A DNA stretch of 64,000 nucleotides from an uncultured Lactobacillus sp. (GTDB lineage: Bacteria; Bacillota; Bacilli; Lactobacillales; Lactobacillaceae): assembly GCA_937874185.1 (NCBI GenBank), contig CALNAK010000021.1:186001-250000 (forward strand). The letters run 5' to 3'. Position numbers and translations under genes: made by a program. Shown in pieces: positions 53,343 through 62,316 of this stretch. Numbering within the stretch: position 1 is the first letter of the stretch; each line of letters begins with the position of its first letter. The notes below the pieces were generated by a model. That model saw only the letters and a program-made list of their open reading frames with translations, had not been told where the DNA came from and searched no databases.

Positions 53343-53972
53343 TTATTTTGTCCCAAACAATCTATCACCGGCATCGCCTAGTCCTGGGAAAATATATCCA
53401 CTGTCTGTAATCTTCTCATCTAGTGATGCAGCATAGATATCTACGTCAGGATGTGCATCTTGAACAGCCTTAACACCTTCTGGGGCAGCAACTAGAACGA
53501 CAAGACGCATATGTTTAGCACCACGCTTCTTCAATGCTTCAATGGCCATATTAGCTGAACCACCAGTAGCAAGCATTGGATCAACAATAAATAATTCACG
53601 TTGATCAATGTCACTTGGCAACTTTACAAAATATTCATGTGGTTTCAAAGTTTTTTCATCACGGTACATACCGATGTGACCTACTTTAGCAGCTGGAATT
53701 AATTCAAGCACACCATCAACCATACCAAGTCCGGCACGAAGAATAGGAATAACAGCTAGTTTCTTACCAGCAAGGACCTTTTGAGTTGATTTACCCATTG
53801 GTGTTTCAACAACAACATCTTTCAATGGCAAATCACGTGTAATTTCATAAACCATTAATTCACCAATTTCATTAGCAACTTCACGGAATACCTTTGTACC
53901 TGTGTTCTTGTTTCTAATGATTGTTAGTTTGTGTTGGATCAAAGGGTGGTTCAAGACTGTAAATTTAGACAT
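53343..53972 (-). CDS. upp: Uracil phosphoribosyltransferase
   Basis: Salvages uracil to UMP with PRPP. It is 209 aa with the PRPP-binding motif VDPMLATGGSANMAI at about residues 129-143 and the uracil-binding GYIFPGLGDAGDR near 192-204. Position just before atp and after tsaC matches other lactobacilli. It lies 11 bp downstream of tsaC. Confidence 0.97.
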   Translation of the reverse strand: MSKFTVLNHPLIQHKLTIIRNKNTGTKVFREVANEIGELMVYEITRDLPLKDVVVETPMGKSTQKVLAGKKLAVIPILRAGLGMVDGVLELIPAAKVGHIGMYRDEKTLKPHEYFVKLPSDIDQRELFIVDPMLATGGSANMAIEALKKRGAKHMRLVVLVAAPEGVKAVQDAHPDVDIYAASLDEKITDSGYIFPGLGDAGDRLFGTK

Positions 53973-53983
53973 ATTAAATCTCC

Positions 53984-54994
53984 TTAGTTTTTGTAGTGTG
54001 TGTTTCCAGCTGATTTATTCAAACGATTACTGTATGCAGCACCGTGACCTTCGTCTGGGAAACCTTGAGCAAGGATATATTGAACCTGATCATTATCCAA
54101 CTGGCGTAACCCAGCAAATAAATCTCTTGAGGCACTGTAAACATCTTCTCCTAAAGAAAAGGTTTTGATGCCCACTGGTACTTCTTTCAAAATTTCATCC
54201 GTTGCCATGACTCCCATCGGAACATCTTTAGCGACGTATTCAGCGATGGCTTGCTTAAAATCATTAACATCATCAACGATAATGACTTGTGCGCTTGGTG
54301 CATAGTGCTTGTACTTCATCCCTGGTGCCTTTGGAACTTCGCCAGCAGTAACCTTATGGTGGTCGCTGTTGACGTTATCGATAACCTTCAACAAGTCATC
54401 AGAGTCAATCATTCCTGGTCGCAAAATGGTTGGAACGTCAACTGATAAATCAATCACAGTTGATTCCACGCCAAGCTTTGTAGGACCATCATCCAAAATA
54501 GCTGCAATTTTACCATGTAAGTCATGATAAACATGTTTAGCCAAAGTTGGACTTGGTTTCCCACTAGTATTGGCCGAAGGACCAACAATTGGTTTGCCAA
54601 AAGTCTTGATAAGATTCAAAGTAGCCTTATTCTTGGGCATGCGAAAGGCTGCGGTTGATAATCCACCTGTAACCGCCTTGGAAAGTTTTCCCGGTTGAAT
54701 TGGCATAATAATTGTCAATGGACCCGGCCAGAATGCCTTCATTAGCTTCTCCGCCAATGGTTTATAACTGTTATCCGCGTATTCCCAAACCATCTCTGGA
54801 CCTGAAACATGCACGATTAGAGGGTTGTCACTTGGACGACCCTTAGCAGCATAGACATCCTTGACTACATCAGGTCTTGTTGCGTCAGCTCCTAAGCCAT
54901 AAACAGTTTCAGTTGGAAAAGCAACTAACTGTCCATTAGCTAAGAAATCTGCAGCTTCTTGAATCTGTGTACTCTTGAGTATCTCAGTTTCCAA
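53984..54994 (-). CDS. tsaC: L-threonylcarbamoyladenylate synthase (Sua5/YwlC type)
   Basis: Makes threonylcarbamoyl-AMP from Thr, bicarbonate and ATP for t6A37 modification of ANN-decoding tRNAs. The YrdC/SUA5 domain fills about residues 10-205 (FPTETVYGLGADA near 26-38, SANTSGKPSP near 142-151) and a C-terminal Sua5 domain about 232-336, after a KAPGMKYKHYAP linker. It is 336 aa. It lies 2 bp after prmC. Confidence 0.95.
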   Translation of the reverse strand: METEILKSTQIQEAADFLANGQLVAFPTETVYGLGADATRPDVVKDVYAAKGRPSDNPLIVHVSGPEMVWEYADNSYKPLAEKLMKAFWPGPLTIIMPIQPGKLSKAVTGGLSTAAFRMPKNKATLNLIKTFGKPIVGPSANTSGKPSPTLAKHVYHDLHGKIAAILDDGPTKLGVESTVIDLSVDVPTILRPGMIDSDDLLKVIDNVNSDHHKVTAGEVPKAPGMKYKHYAPSAQVIIVDDVNDFKQAIAEYVAKDVPMGVMATDEILKEVPVGIKTFSLGEDVYSASRDLFAGLRQLDNDQVQYILAQGFPDEGHGAAYSNRLNKSAGNTHYKN

Positions 54995-54996
54995 TA

Positions 54997-55800
54997 CTAC
55001 ATCTCCTTTTTAGCTTTTAGATATCGGTAATTACCACTTATATCTTTATGAAATTCTACAACATAATTGGGTAAATTATTACAAAAAATTTGTTTTATTG
55101 CATTTTTTTGTCTAAAACCGAACTCCATATACAAAATACCATCATCCGAAAGGTAATTATCGACCTCTTTCGTGATATTCTCATAGAATTCTAACCCATT
55201 ATCCTGACCATATAAAGCCAAATCGGGTTCAAATTTAATAACACTCTCATCCATATCTTTTTTTTCATCTTCAGCTATGTATGGAGGGTTCGATACAATA
55301 ATATCAAATTTCTGCATTTCTATCTTCTCAAACAAATCGCTTTGCTTAAAAATAATATTATTTGTTTGGTAATTGTCAGAATTAAGTTCAGCAACCTGAA
55401 GTGCTCCCTGGGAAATATCAGTTGCTAAAATTTCATCATCTGAAAAATTTATTCCCAAAGTTATGGCAATAATACCTGAGCCTGTTCCAATATCACAAAT
55501 ACGTTTTGGTAAATTACCATGATCATCGATAATTTTTTGAACCATCTCTTCAGTATCTTGTCTTGGAATAAGTACGTTCTCATTAACAGAAAAGTTTCGA
55601 TCCATGAAATACGCATATCCTAAAATGTACTGAACCGGTTCGTCCATACCCAAACGAACAATCCCATCTCGAAATTTTCTCATGATGTCGCTGGGAACAT
55701 AATCATTTCGATGTAATTGTAATTGTGTATAATTGAATCCGCTTAATTCTTCCATTAAGTATTGCGCATCGTCAGGAAACTTATTTTGTTCTTTTAACAT
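54997..55800 (-). CDS. prmC: Release factor glutamine methyltransferase PrmC
   Basis: Methylates the GGQ glutamine of RF1 and RF2. The SAM motif DIGTGSGIIAI and the catalytic NPPY (in VSNPPYIAE) are present. Read from the ATG at 55800 it is 267 aa; AAAGGGG lies 8 nt upstream, whereas earlier in-frame starts would overlap prfA. It directly follows prfA, its substrate gene. Confidence 0.95.
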   Translation of the reverse strand: MLKEQNKFPDDAQYLMEELSGFNYTQLQLHRNDYVPSDIMRKFRDGIVRLGMDEPVQYILGYAYFMDRNFSVNENVLIPRQDTEEMVQKIIDDHGNLPKRICDIGTGSGIIAITLGINFSDDEILATDISQGALQVAELNSDNYQTNNIIFKQSDLFEKIEMQKFDIIVSNPPYIAEDEKKDMDESVIKFEPDLALYGQDNGLEFYENITKEVDNYLSDDGILYMEFGFRQKNAIKQIFCNNLPNYVVEFHKDISGNYRYLKAKKEM

Positions 55801-55822
55801 TAAAAAAGCCCCTTTCAGGGCG

Positions 55823-56920
55823 TTAGAATAGCTTTGCTTCTCCACTTTGAATTTGCTCCAACTTCTTGGTTTGATCATCAACGATTAATGCGGCAATGAT
55901 TTCGTCAAGGTCACCATTCATAATACGGTCCAATTTATTTAAAGAAAGACCAATACGGTGATCAGTAACACGGTTTTGTGGATAATTGTAAGTTCTGATA
56001 CGTTCCGAACGATCACCTGTACCAACAGCTGATTTACGTTGTTCGTCATATTCACTTTGGTTTTCTGATTCATAGTAATCATAAACACGTGACTTCAAAA
56101 TTTGCATAGCTTTTTGACGGTTTTGTTGTTGTGAACGTTGATCTTGCATGGCAACAACAATACCAGTTGGTAAATGGGTCATACGAACAGCTGAAGAGGT
56201 CTTGTTAATATGTTGACCACCAGCACCGGATGAACGATAAACATCAGTACGGATATCTTTAGGATCGATATCAATATCAACTTCATCATATTCAGGCATA
56301 ATAGCGACTGTCGCTGTTGATGTGTGAACACGACCTTGTGATTCAGTAGATGGGATACGTTGAACACGGTGTGCCCCATTCTCATACTTGAGTTTTGAAT
56401 AAACACTCTTACCTGTAATCATAACAGCTACATCTTTGTATCCACCGACTTCAGTATCAGTTTCATCAATGATGTTAAAGTTCCAGCCTTGTTTCTCAGC
56501 GTATTTACTGTACATACTCAATAAGTCCGCAGCAAATAAACTGGCTTCATCACCACCAGCGGCACCACGGATTTCCATGATAATATTCTTATCATCATTA
56601 GGATCCTTAGGAAGCATCAAAAGTGTAATCTTGTGTTCTGTTTCTTCTAGTTCTTTCTTAGAAGAATCCATTTCTTCCTTGGCCATTGCAGTCATTTCAG
56701 GATCATCAGTTTCGCGAAGAATCTCATCACTATCACTGATACTTTGTTTTAATTCTTTGTAATGTCTGTAAGCAGCAACGATTTCACGCATATCAGCTTC
56801 TTCTTTTGAATAAGCCATGTAACGCTTTGTATCGTTGATAACTTCAGGATCACTCATTAACTCTTGAAGTTCACTATATCTGTCGAGCAATGTTTCTAGT
56901 TGTTCAAATATTTTATCCAA
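55823..56920 (-). CDS. prfA: Peptide chain release factor 1
   Basis: Recognises UAA and UAG and triggers peptide release. The GGQ motif lies in SSGAGGQHINK near residues 230-240, and the PxT-type codon-recognition region near 187-191 (RIPSTESQGRVH). It is 365 aa. Between tdk (17 bp) and prmC (22 bp). Confidence 0.97.
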   Translation of the reverse strand: MDKIFEQLETLLDRYSELQELMSDPEVINDTKRYMAYSKEEADMREIVAAYRHYKELKQSISDSDEILRETDDPEMTAMAKEEMDSSKKELEETEHKITLLMLPKDPNDDKNIIMEIRGAAGGDEASLFAADLLSMYSKYAEKQGWNFNIIDETDTEVGGYKDVAVMITGKSVYSKLKYENGAHRVQRIPSTESQGRVHTSTATVAIMPEYDEVDIDIDPKDIRTDVYRSSGAGGQHINKTSSAVRMTHLPTGIVVAMQDQRSQQQNRQKAMQILKSRVYDYYESENQSEYDEQRKSAVGTGDRSERIRTYNYPQNRVTDHRIGLSLNKLDRIMNGDLDEIIAALIVDDQTKKLEQIQSGEAKLF

Positions 56921-56937
56921 CTTAACAACCCTTTCTT

Positions 56938-57519
56938 CTATTTATTATCGATCATTGGAGGATGGTTATAATGACGGCGACAAACTGGATAGTACATTTC
57001 GTTACCACCAATTGCAATTTGATCTCCATCATAAACCGGTTTGCCATTTGCCATACGCATATTCATTGTAGCTTTTTTTGAACAGAACCAACAGATAGTC
57101 TTCATTTCTTCCAACTTATCAGCGTACAACAATAAATATTTAGTTCCTTCAAACAATTCATTTCTGAAATCATTTTTGAGACCAAAAGCCATAACAGGAA
57201 TACCTAAGTCATCAACAACCTTGGTAGCTTGTAAAACTTGATCCTTTGTCATGAATTCACATTCATCTATTAAAACACAAGATGCATCGGGATTCTTGTC
57301 CTTAACAATCTTAAAAACATCAGAATCCTTTTGCAAAGCAATCGCAGAGCGATTTAAACCCATGCGGCTCTCTATTTTACCAGTACCTGAACGAGTGTCC
57401 AAAATACTAGTCATTAAAATAACTGACTTGCCTTGTTCCTCATAGTTATGCGCTACTTTTAAAATCTCAATCGATTTTCCACTATTCATAGCACCATATT
57501 TAAAAAATAATTGAGCCAC
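56938..57519 (-). CDS. tdk: Thymidine kinase
   Basis: A type II thymidine kinase for pyrimidine salvage. The P-loop GAMNSGKS lies at residues 9-16, the catalytic DECEF near 86-90, and the C-terminal zinc lasso has CWFC and VCRRH. It is 193 aa from the GTG at 57519, seven bases after GGAGG; longer in-frame readings have no such site. It is first in the run tdk-prfA-prmC-tsaC-upp-atp. A TATAAT (57550-57555, minus) may be its -10. Confidence 0.95.
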   Translation of the reverse strand: MAQLFFKYGAMNSGKSIEILKVAHNYEEQGKSVILMTSILDTRSGTGKIESRMGLNRSAIALQKDSDVFKIVKDKNPDASCVLIDECEFMTKDQVLQATKVVDDLGIPVMAFGLKNDFRNELFEGTKYLLLYADKLEEMKTICWFCSKKATMNMRMANGKPVYDGDQIAIGGNEMYYPVCRRHYNHPPMIDNK

Positions 57520-57672
57520 TTTTACGCCTCCAAAATAATGTCCTTCAAAATTATAACTAAAAAACATGCTCTTGAACACATTAAACATTACCCAATTTCA
57601 AACAAAATCGTCTAAAATGGTTGTTAGGTGTGATAATATTATTTTAATTAATTCAATTTGGGGTCCTTATTA

Positions 57673-59016
57673 ATGACATTTAAATCAGGTATTGCAACAT
57701 TCACAGGAAAAACATCTTACTTTATTTTGAGCAAATTTTTCAATGGTGGTTCTTCATACCCAGGAAAAATTGCTTATAAGATTGATCCCGATATTTTAAA
57801 AAGTTTGGGGAAAGATTATGACTTAATCGTCGTTACCGGTACAAATGGTAAAACTTTGACAACTTCTTTGATCAACAAGATGCTGATTCAAAAATATGAT
57901 GACGTTTTAACTAATCCTACTGGATCTAACATGATTCAAGGTATCGTTACAAGTTTTGTTACCCATCACAAGAAGAGTAAAAAACCATTGGCTGTTTTGG
58001 AAGTTGATGAAGCTAACGTCCCTATTATTTGTAAGTACATTAAGCCTAAGTACTTTGTACTAACAAATATCTTCCGTGATCAAATGGACCGTTATGGTGA
58101 AATATACACAACTTACCAAAAGATTTTAGACGGTATCAAGCTTGCACCGGAAGCTACTATTATTGCTAATGGTGACGCTGCCATCTTTGCTTCAAAGAAA
58201 CTACCTAACAAGGTTATCAATTACGGTTTCTCTGACAAAGGTCATGAAAATGAGGATTTCAAGGCTCCTACTAATACTGATGGTATTCTTTGTCCCAACT
58301 GTAATCATATTATGCATTATCATATGATTTCTTACGCTAACTTGGGAAGTTATTTCTGTCCCAACTGCAATTTCAAACGTGGTGAATTAAAGTATCAAGT
58401 AACAGATATTTCTAAATTACTACCAGATAAAACTGAATTTGAAATTGATGGTCATAAATTCTCAATGAATATTGGTGGTAAGTATAACGTTTATAATGCC
58501 CTTGCTGCCTACGCCATAGCATCTGAAATGGGAGTTAGTGTTGAACAAATGCAAAAGGCTTTTGCTTATGATGAAAAAGTCTTTGGTCGTCAGGAAACTA
58601 TTAAGGTCGACGGCAAAAATGTCAATATTATCCTAGTCAAAAATCCAGTTGGATTGAATCAAGTTATTGAGACAATCCTAAGTGATAAAGATCCATATTC
58701 ACTTGCTTTCCTATTAAACGCAAATTATGCTGATGGTATCGATACTAGTTGGATCTGGGACGCAAACTTTGAAGACTTTGACTATAAGAAACTTCCATTA
58801 GTTATCACTGGTGGTAAACGTGTCAAAGATGTAACTTATCGTTTCAAGATTGCCGGACTCGATATGAAAAAGAATATTAAGACGGTTGAAATTGAAGATT
58901 TTGTTAAGCAAATTGCTGATATTCCAACTGATAAAATTTATGTATTAGCTACATATACCGCTATGACTGGGTTACGTAAAGTTCTTGGTGATAAAGGTAA
59001 TATTAAGACAAAATAA
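57673..59016 (+). CDS. murT: Lipid II amidotransferase subunit MurT
   Basis: With GatD, MurT amidates D-Glu to D-iGln in lipid II. The Mur-ligase P-loop TGTNGKT lies at residues 55-61; four cysteines C207, C210, C229 and C232 form a zinc ribbon; the C-terminal DUF1727 domain has NPVGLNQ near 324-330 and NYADGIDTSWIWD near 351-363, which holds the Asp that completes the GatD site. It is 447 aa. The expected gatD is not adjacent. An extended -10-like TGTGATAAT lies upstream. Confidence 0.93.
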   Translation: MTFKSGIATFTGKTSYFILSKFFNGGSSYPGKIAYKIDPDILKSLGKDYDLIVVTGTNGKTLTTSLINKMLIQKYDDVLTNPTGSNMIQGIVTSFVTHHKKSKKPLAVLEVDEANVPIICKYIKPKYFVLTNIFRDQMDRYGEIYTTYQKILDGIKLAPEATIIANGDAAIFASKKLPNKVINYGFSDKGHENEDFKAPTNTDGILCPNCNHIMHYHMISYANLGSYFCPNCNFKRGELKYQVTDISKLLPDKTEFEIDGHKFSMNIGGKYNVYNALAAYAIASEMGVSVEQMQKAFAYDEKVFGRQETIKVDGKNVNIILVKNPVGLNQVIETILSDKDPYSLAFLLNANYADGIDTSWIWDANFEDFDYKKLPLVITGGKRVKDVTYRFKIAGLDMKKNIKTVEIEDFVKQIADIPTDKIYVLATYTAMTGLRKVLGDKGNIKTK

Positions 59017-59064
59017 AAGCAGGCCTTAATTAAGTTAGACCATATTAATATGTTACGTAATTTC

Positions 59065-59214
59065 CGTCTTCCATGAAAAGACGATTGGACTGGAACATAG
59101 CCGGCACAACTTGAAGCCAACGATGAACCTGTTGTCTGCAAGCTTGGCCTTTGACTAAGCTGCCAAAGTACATGCCAGCTAAGTCAAATGTGGCTATTGA
59201 GCCCATCGTTTTTT
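59065..59214 (+). ncRNA. Candidate structured RNA after murT
   Basis: A ~150-nt segment of about 49% GC (hand count). Pairings: closing stem CGATTGG 59082-59088/CCCATCG 59202-59208 (one mismatch) followed by T6; ATAGCC 59097-59102/GGCTAT 59192-59197; GCCAA 59116-59120/TTGGC 59144-59148; a 12-bp hairpin TTTGACT-AGCTG 59150-59162/CAGCT-AGTCAAA 59176-59188. A 5' hairpin CGTCTT/AAGACG (59065-59083) shares two bases with the closing stem. I cannot match it to tmRNA, SRP RNA, RNase P or a named riboswitch. Could instead be the 3' UTR of murT. Confidence 0.5.
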
Positions 59215-59269
59215 CACTCCAGACTAGTTTCCTATTTATTTCTTGAATTGAACCATTTATGGACATAGT

Positions 59270-59335
59270 AAAAACACTAATTCTATTACCCCCTCTAAAT
59301 TAATTGAGAAGGGTCAGATAGAATTAGTGTTTTTT
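59270..59335. terminator. Strong bidirectional terminator
   Basis: AAAAACACTAATTCTAT pairs with ATAGAATTAGTGTTTTT, with an inner CCCTCT/GAGAAGGG stem. It ends both the murT-side plus transcript and the serine hydrolase gene on the minus strand, overlapping that gene's stop. Confidence 0.93.
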
Positions 59336-60302
59336 ATTTACTCTCATTCAAAAATGTTTCCAAAATTGTATCACGGCGTTCTAAGAATAACTGATTGTAT
59401 TGAACTGGATGAACTCGATTAGTCATAACGACCATAGCCGTTTGATGCTTGTAATCTACTGCTAAGAATTCACCAGTATAGCCTGTATGGAACAAAACAT
59501 GTCCTGAACCGTCTGGTTTAACATCCCAGCCTAGCGAACGACCAGGATTTAACGTAGTAAAATTATGATACAAGAATTCTTTATCAGGTGATAACATCCC
59601 TTGAGCAAATTTCATCACATCATCCAAAGTCGCAAACATTCCTGCGGAACCACAATGTTTACCCAATTGACGAGCTTTGGGGTCATTTGCAATACCGTAA
59701 AGCATCTGCCCGTCGACTGGATAAGTTGGAACACAGCGACTAGGTTCTGGATCGAATGTAGCACTGGTCAATCCTTCAGGTTCAACAATATACTTCATAA
59801 TGGCATCTTGAACTGGCATCTGATACATTTTTTCAATGACTAAACCTAGAAAAATTAAACCAGTATCCGTATAGACAACTTTTTTATTGAAATTATCGGT
59901 AACTGGTAATTTTTCCAAAGCGTAAATCAATTCATCACAACTCAATTCATCACGATTTGGAATAAAGCCCTTAATACCAGAAGTATGTGTTATTAGGTGA
60001 AATAACTCGACTCGCTCATCAGAAAATTCTGGCAAGTATTTTTTTATTGGATCATGCAGACTAATTTTTTTCTCATTTAACAATTTAATAATCAGTGGAA
60101 CAGTTCCCATTACCTTCGTTAATGACGCTAAATCGTGCAATTCATCACCTTTAAGCGGTGTTATCGTTGGTCTCCATGATTTATTACCATAGACGTATCT
60201 CGCCGTCTGAGTTCCATTTATAAAGCCAAAACTTGCTCCAGGAACAATTTGTTTATTAACTAAATCAATAATCTGAGCCTTGGTTTCCGTGAAATCTGCC
60301 AT
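59334..60302 (-). CDS. Serine hydrolase of the beta-lactamase/PBP-like (class C) family
   Basis: A 322-aa soluble protein with the active-site S60-L-T-K63, Y144-T-D and, near residue 275, HTG. These are the three motifs of the class C beta-lactamase, esterase and D-aminopeptidase fold. No signal peptide is visible, so it is probably cytoplasmic; an esterase or peptidase is likelier than an antibiotic-hydrolysing enzyme. The substrate is unknown. It is transcribed alone between two terminators. Confidence 0.9.
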   Translation of the reverse strand: MADFTETKAQIIDLVNKQIVPGASFGFINGTQTARYVYGNKSWRPTITPLKGDELHDLASLTKVMGTVPLIIKLLNEKKISLHDPIKKYLPEFSDERVELFHLITHTSGIKGFIPNRDELSCDELIYALEKLPVTDNFNKKVVYTDTGLIFLGLVIEKMYQMPVQDAIMKYIVEPEGLTSATFDPEPSRCVPTYPVDGQMLYGIANDPKARQLGKHCGSAGMFATLDDVMKFAQGMLSPDKEFLYHNFTTLNPGRSLGWDVKPDGSGHVLFHTGYTGEFLAVDYKHQTAMVVMTNRVHPVQYNQLFLERRDTILETFLNESK

Positions 60303-60341
60303 TATAGTGTCTACCTCTCCTAATAAGTGAAATATAAAAGC

Positions 60342-60381
60342 AAAACAGCCTCAATTCAAAATACGAATTGAGGCTGTTTTT
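60342..60381. terminator. Bidirectional intrinsic terminator
   Basis: AAAACAGCCTCAATTC pairs with GAATTGAGGCTGTTTT around a seven-base loop. It ends the ABC transporter operon on the minus strand. Confidence 0.93.
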
Positions 60382-60441
60382 ACGTTAATGCTTGAAAGCT
60401 GACTATGTTACGCCTCGCTCCCAATTATATATCTATCTTTT

Positions 60442-62316
60442 TTACAAAGCGACATTTCCAGCGAATTGTGAATTGTAAAGATCAGCATAGAAACCATTCT
60501 TAGCCATAAGTTCTGTATGATTACCAGTTTCAATAATTGAACCATGGTTCATCACGATAATCTTATCAGCATCTTGAATTGTTGAAAGTCTATGTGCAAC
60601 AACGAAACTTGTTCTGTTCTTCAATAGACGTTCCATCGCATGTTGGATATGCAATTCAGTTCTAGTATCAACTGATGAAGTAGCTTCATCAAGAATCAAG
60701 ATTTCAGGGTCAGCTACAAATGCACGAGCAATTGTAATTAACTGTCTTTGACCTTGAGAAATATTAGAAGCCTCTTCATTCAAGATAGTGTCGTAACCAT
60801 CTGGAAGTTGACGTACGAAGTTATCAACATGGGCTGCCTTAGCAGCTTCAATAATTTCTTCCTTAGTGGCATCTTCACGACTGTACTTCAAGTTGTCGTA
60901 AATACTACCAGTAAAGAGCCAAGTATCCTGAAGAACCATTGCATAATGACTTCTGACATCTTCACGACTCATGTTACGTATATCCTTACCATCAAGCTTG
61001 ATTGAACCACCGTTAACATCATAGAAACGTTCTAGTAAGTTAATGATAGTTGTCTTACCAGCACCAGTTGGACCAACAATAGCAATCATCTCACCTGGTT
61101 TAACATCCAAATTGTAATCCTCTAGTAAAGTATCTTTACCTTCGTAACCAAATTTAACATGATCAAGTTGAACTTTATCGTCAGTATCGGAATCTGGTAC
61201 ATCAACTTTCTTGTCTTCCATTTCAGGTTCATCCAAAATTTCAAAGACACGTTCAGCTGAAGCAACCGTAGCTTGAATAGTATTAGTCAAGTTAGCAAGT
61301 TGTGAAATTGGTTGTGAGAATTGGTTCATGTATTGCAAGAAAGCTTGGATATTACCTAAAGAGATATTACCATTAGCAACTTGAATACCACCATAAATCG
61401 CCACCAAAACATAACCAAGATTATTAATGAATATCATCAAAGGCATAACGATACCAGAAATTAATTGGGCCTTCCATGAAGCTTTATATAATTTGGAGTT
61501 TTCCTTTTCAAATTCATTAATTGATTCTGGTTCATGATTAAAACTTTTAACAATAACGTGGCCAGAATAATTTTCTTCGACTTGATTATTCAAAAGTCCA
61601 AGTGAAGCTTGTTGTCTTTTAAAGAATTTTTGTGATTGCGGTGCAATGATTCCAACAACAATCAAACTTAATGGAACAGTAGCAAGTGCAATTAAAGTCA
61701 ATTTCCAACTAATAGTTAACATCATCCAGATAACACCGACGAAAGTAACTGTACTAGTTACAAATTGAGTCAAACTTTGTTGCAAGGTACCAGCAATATT
61801 ATCCATATCATTAATAGCACGTGACATAATATCACCATTAGAATGTGAATCGTAGTAGACAATTGGTAAACGACCCATTTTATCCTTCAAATCACGTCTC
61901 ATTTTATAAACAGTTCGTTGTGAAATACGTGTCATTACGAATTGTTGAATAAAATTAAAGACAGCTGAAGCAACATACATCAAAATTACAATCAAAATAA
62001 TATGTTCAATCTTAGTAAAATTGATTGGTAATCCATTAATTTTAAGACCGGCCTTTTGTTGCGCAAGACCTGTCATCATACCTTTATAAATCTCAGTTGT
62101 AGCTTGTCCCAAAATCTTAGGAGTCTTAATTTGGAAAACAGCAGAAGCAATCGCCAAAGCTAGTACGACGATTAATCCAACAACATAGCTAGACATATAT
62201 TTAGCTAAACGAGCTGTTGTTCCCCAGAAATTCTTAGGTTTCACAACAACATTTGGTCCATGATTACCAGGACCATGACCAACTGAAGGTGAGCCTTGAG
62301 GTTTTTTCTCAGCCAT
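60442..62316 (-). CDS. Heterodimeric ABC exporter, second half-transporter
   Basis: A 624-aa half-transporter: a basic N-terminus, six transmembrane helices (about residues 40-350), then an ATPase domain. Walker A is GPTGAGKTT, Walker B LILDEATSSVD with the catalytic Glu, and the H-loop His lies in VVAHRLST. The signature reads ISQGQ instead of LSGGQ. It thus offers the normal Walker site but a degenerate signature, like LmrD/TM288-type partners. Substrate unknown; multidrug or lipid export is typical. It overlaps the partner gene by one base. Confidence 0.93.
   Translation of the reverse strand: MAEKKPQGSPSVGHGPGNHGPNVVVKPKNFWGTTARLAKYMSSYVVGLIVVLALAIASAVFQIKTPKILGQATTEIYKGMMTGLAQQKAGLKINGLPINFTKIEHIILIVILMYVASAVFNFIQQFVMTRISQRTVYKMRRDLKDKMGRLPIVYYDSHSNGDIMSRAINDMDNIAGTLQQSLTQFVTSTVTFVGVIWMMLTISWKLTLIALATVPLSLIVVGIIAPQSQKFFKRQQASLGLLNNQVEENYSGHVIVKSFNHEPESINEFEKENSKLYKASWKAQLISGIVMPLMIFINNLGYVLVAIYGGIQVANGNISLGNIQAFLQYMNQFSQPISQLANLTNTIQATVASAERVFEILDEPEMEDKKVDVPDSDTDDKVQLDHVKFGYEGKDTLLEDYNLDVKPGEMIAIVGPTGAGKTTIINLLERFYDVNGGSIKLDGKDIRNMSREDVRSHYAMVLQDTWLFTGSIYDNLKYSREDATKEEIIEAAKAAHVDNFVRQLPDGYDTILNEEASNISQGQRQLITIARAFVADPEILILDEATSSVDTRTELHIQHAMERLLKNRTSFVVAHRLSTIQDADKIIVMNHGSIIETGNHTELMAKNGFYADLYNSQFAGNVAL

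Noticed and set aside
59045..59206. Minus-strand reading frame of about 53 codons with GGAGTG before an ATG
   Set aside because: It coincides exactly with the structured element, its composition is unlike the neighbouring genes, and it resembles no family I know. I keep it only as a weak alternative to an RNA.
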